Source: JASHSH01 sp036490215 (GTDB taxonomy: Bacteria > Pseudomonadota > Alphaproteobacteria > Rhodospirillales > Magnetospirillaceae). From it: DNA of 64,000 nucleotides. A program made the position numbers and the translations under genes. Position 1 is the stretch's first letter, and each line of letters opens with the position of its first letter. Under the pieces are notes generated by a model. It had not been told where the DNA came from. It saw only the letters and a list, made by a program, of their open reading frames with translations, and ran no database searches. The DNA lies in contig DASXEH010000029.1 in NCBI GenBank assembly GCA_036490215.1, forward strand, positions 1-64,000, read 5' to 3'. Of the stretch, positions 63,895 to 64,000 are shown piece after piece.

Positions 63895-64000
63895 CGAAAT
63901 GAATTGCTTCGCCCGGCCATCGATATCAACGGCGAAGTAATTTCCGGGCACTTGTATGTTTCTGCGTGCAATTCCCGACTTGATCGATTCTGTCTTCGGT
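63886..64000 (-). CDS. Possible C-terminus of a minus-strand gene cut by the right edge
   Basis: From the edge to a TAA at 63886-63888 one minus frame is open for at least 37 residues and ends with NIQVPGNYFAVDIDG and KQFISLI. Composition is plausible for a real protein end, and it would overlap the LysR stop by 9 bases. Too short to assign a family. Confidence 0.3.
   Translation of the reverse strand, partial: PKTESIKSGIARRNIQVPGNYFAVDIDGRAKQFISLI

Overview
The window comes from a GC-rich alphaproteobacterial chromosome, most likely a Rhodospirillales-type organism. The evidence is gene order and content: yebC-ruvCAB-ybgC-tolQRAB-pal-cpoB-tilS-ftsH-glmM in one direction, a HisZ-type histidine regulatory subunit next to purA and serA/serC, an alphaproteobacterial serC leader, DUF1178 and an NDUFAF5-like methyltransferase. 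Palindromic intergenic repeats of the kinds seen in Rhizobiales and Rhodospirillales also occur. I cannot name genus or species from sequence alone.

Layout. 1-595: the 5' end of a minus-strand octapeptide-repeat protein that runs off the edge. 596-1092: a gene-free, AT-richer stretch, then tRNA-Glu(CTC). 1.2-4.0 kb: a JAMM metallopeptidase with a small membrane protein, then RluA/RluD pseudouridine synthase and the heat-shock sigma factor RpoH, whose leader may fold in two alternative ways. 4.1-12.1 kb (minus): a membrane protein, a tail-anchored pseudokinase, purA, hisZ, serA and serC with its leader RNA. 12.3-15.1 kb: cydABX (cytochrome bd oxidase). 15.2-16.2 kb: a YbiB/TrpD2-like protein. 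16.3-21.4 kb (minus): a five-gene meta-cleavage lower pathway in dmp order C-E-F-G-H. 21.6-36.1 kb (minus): a long housekeeping array thiD, glmM, ftsH, tilS, cpoB, pal, tolBARQ, ybgC, ruvBAC, yebC. 36.2-39.4 kb (minus): nudC-comF-grxC-nitrilase-DUF1178. 39.5-42.7 kb (plus): methyltransferase, sfsA, map, radC. 42.8-46.4 kb: a two-domain KaiC-like ATPase translationally coupled to a hybrid histidine kinase.

46.4-64.0 kb is more accessory: NIPSNAP protein, TauE/SafE permease, FecR/DUF6600 secreted protein, GST, MarR regulator divergent from an AhpD-like protein, pirin, DUF4169, an XRE/MmyB regulator divergent from an SDR with a clean palindromic operator, an LCMT-type methyltransferase, DUF899 with a small membrane protein, a repeat-plus-HTH regulator, a beta-propeller protein, a lipoprotein with a strong promoter, a MerA-like flavoprotein, NTF2, NmrA and DoxX proteins, and a divergent LysR regulator.

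How the parts fit. Cell-envelope integrity (Tol-Pal, CpoB, FtsH, GlmM) and DNA repair (RuvABC, RadC) make up the conserved core. RpoH and FtsH form the usual heat-shock pair, since FtsH degrades sigma-32 in well-studied bacteria. The dmp-like operon would turn a ring-cleavage semialdehyde into pyruvate and acetyl-CoA. No ring-cleavage dioxygenase, hydrolase or tautomerase is visible here. The least described items are the pseudokinase/membrane-protein pair, the octapeptide super-repeat protein, the KaiC-hybrid kinase pair and several palindromic control regions. I found no CRISPR array, insertion sequence or prophage.
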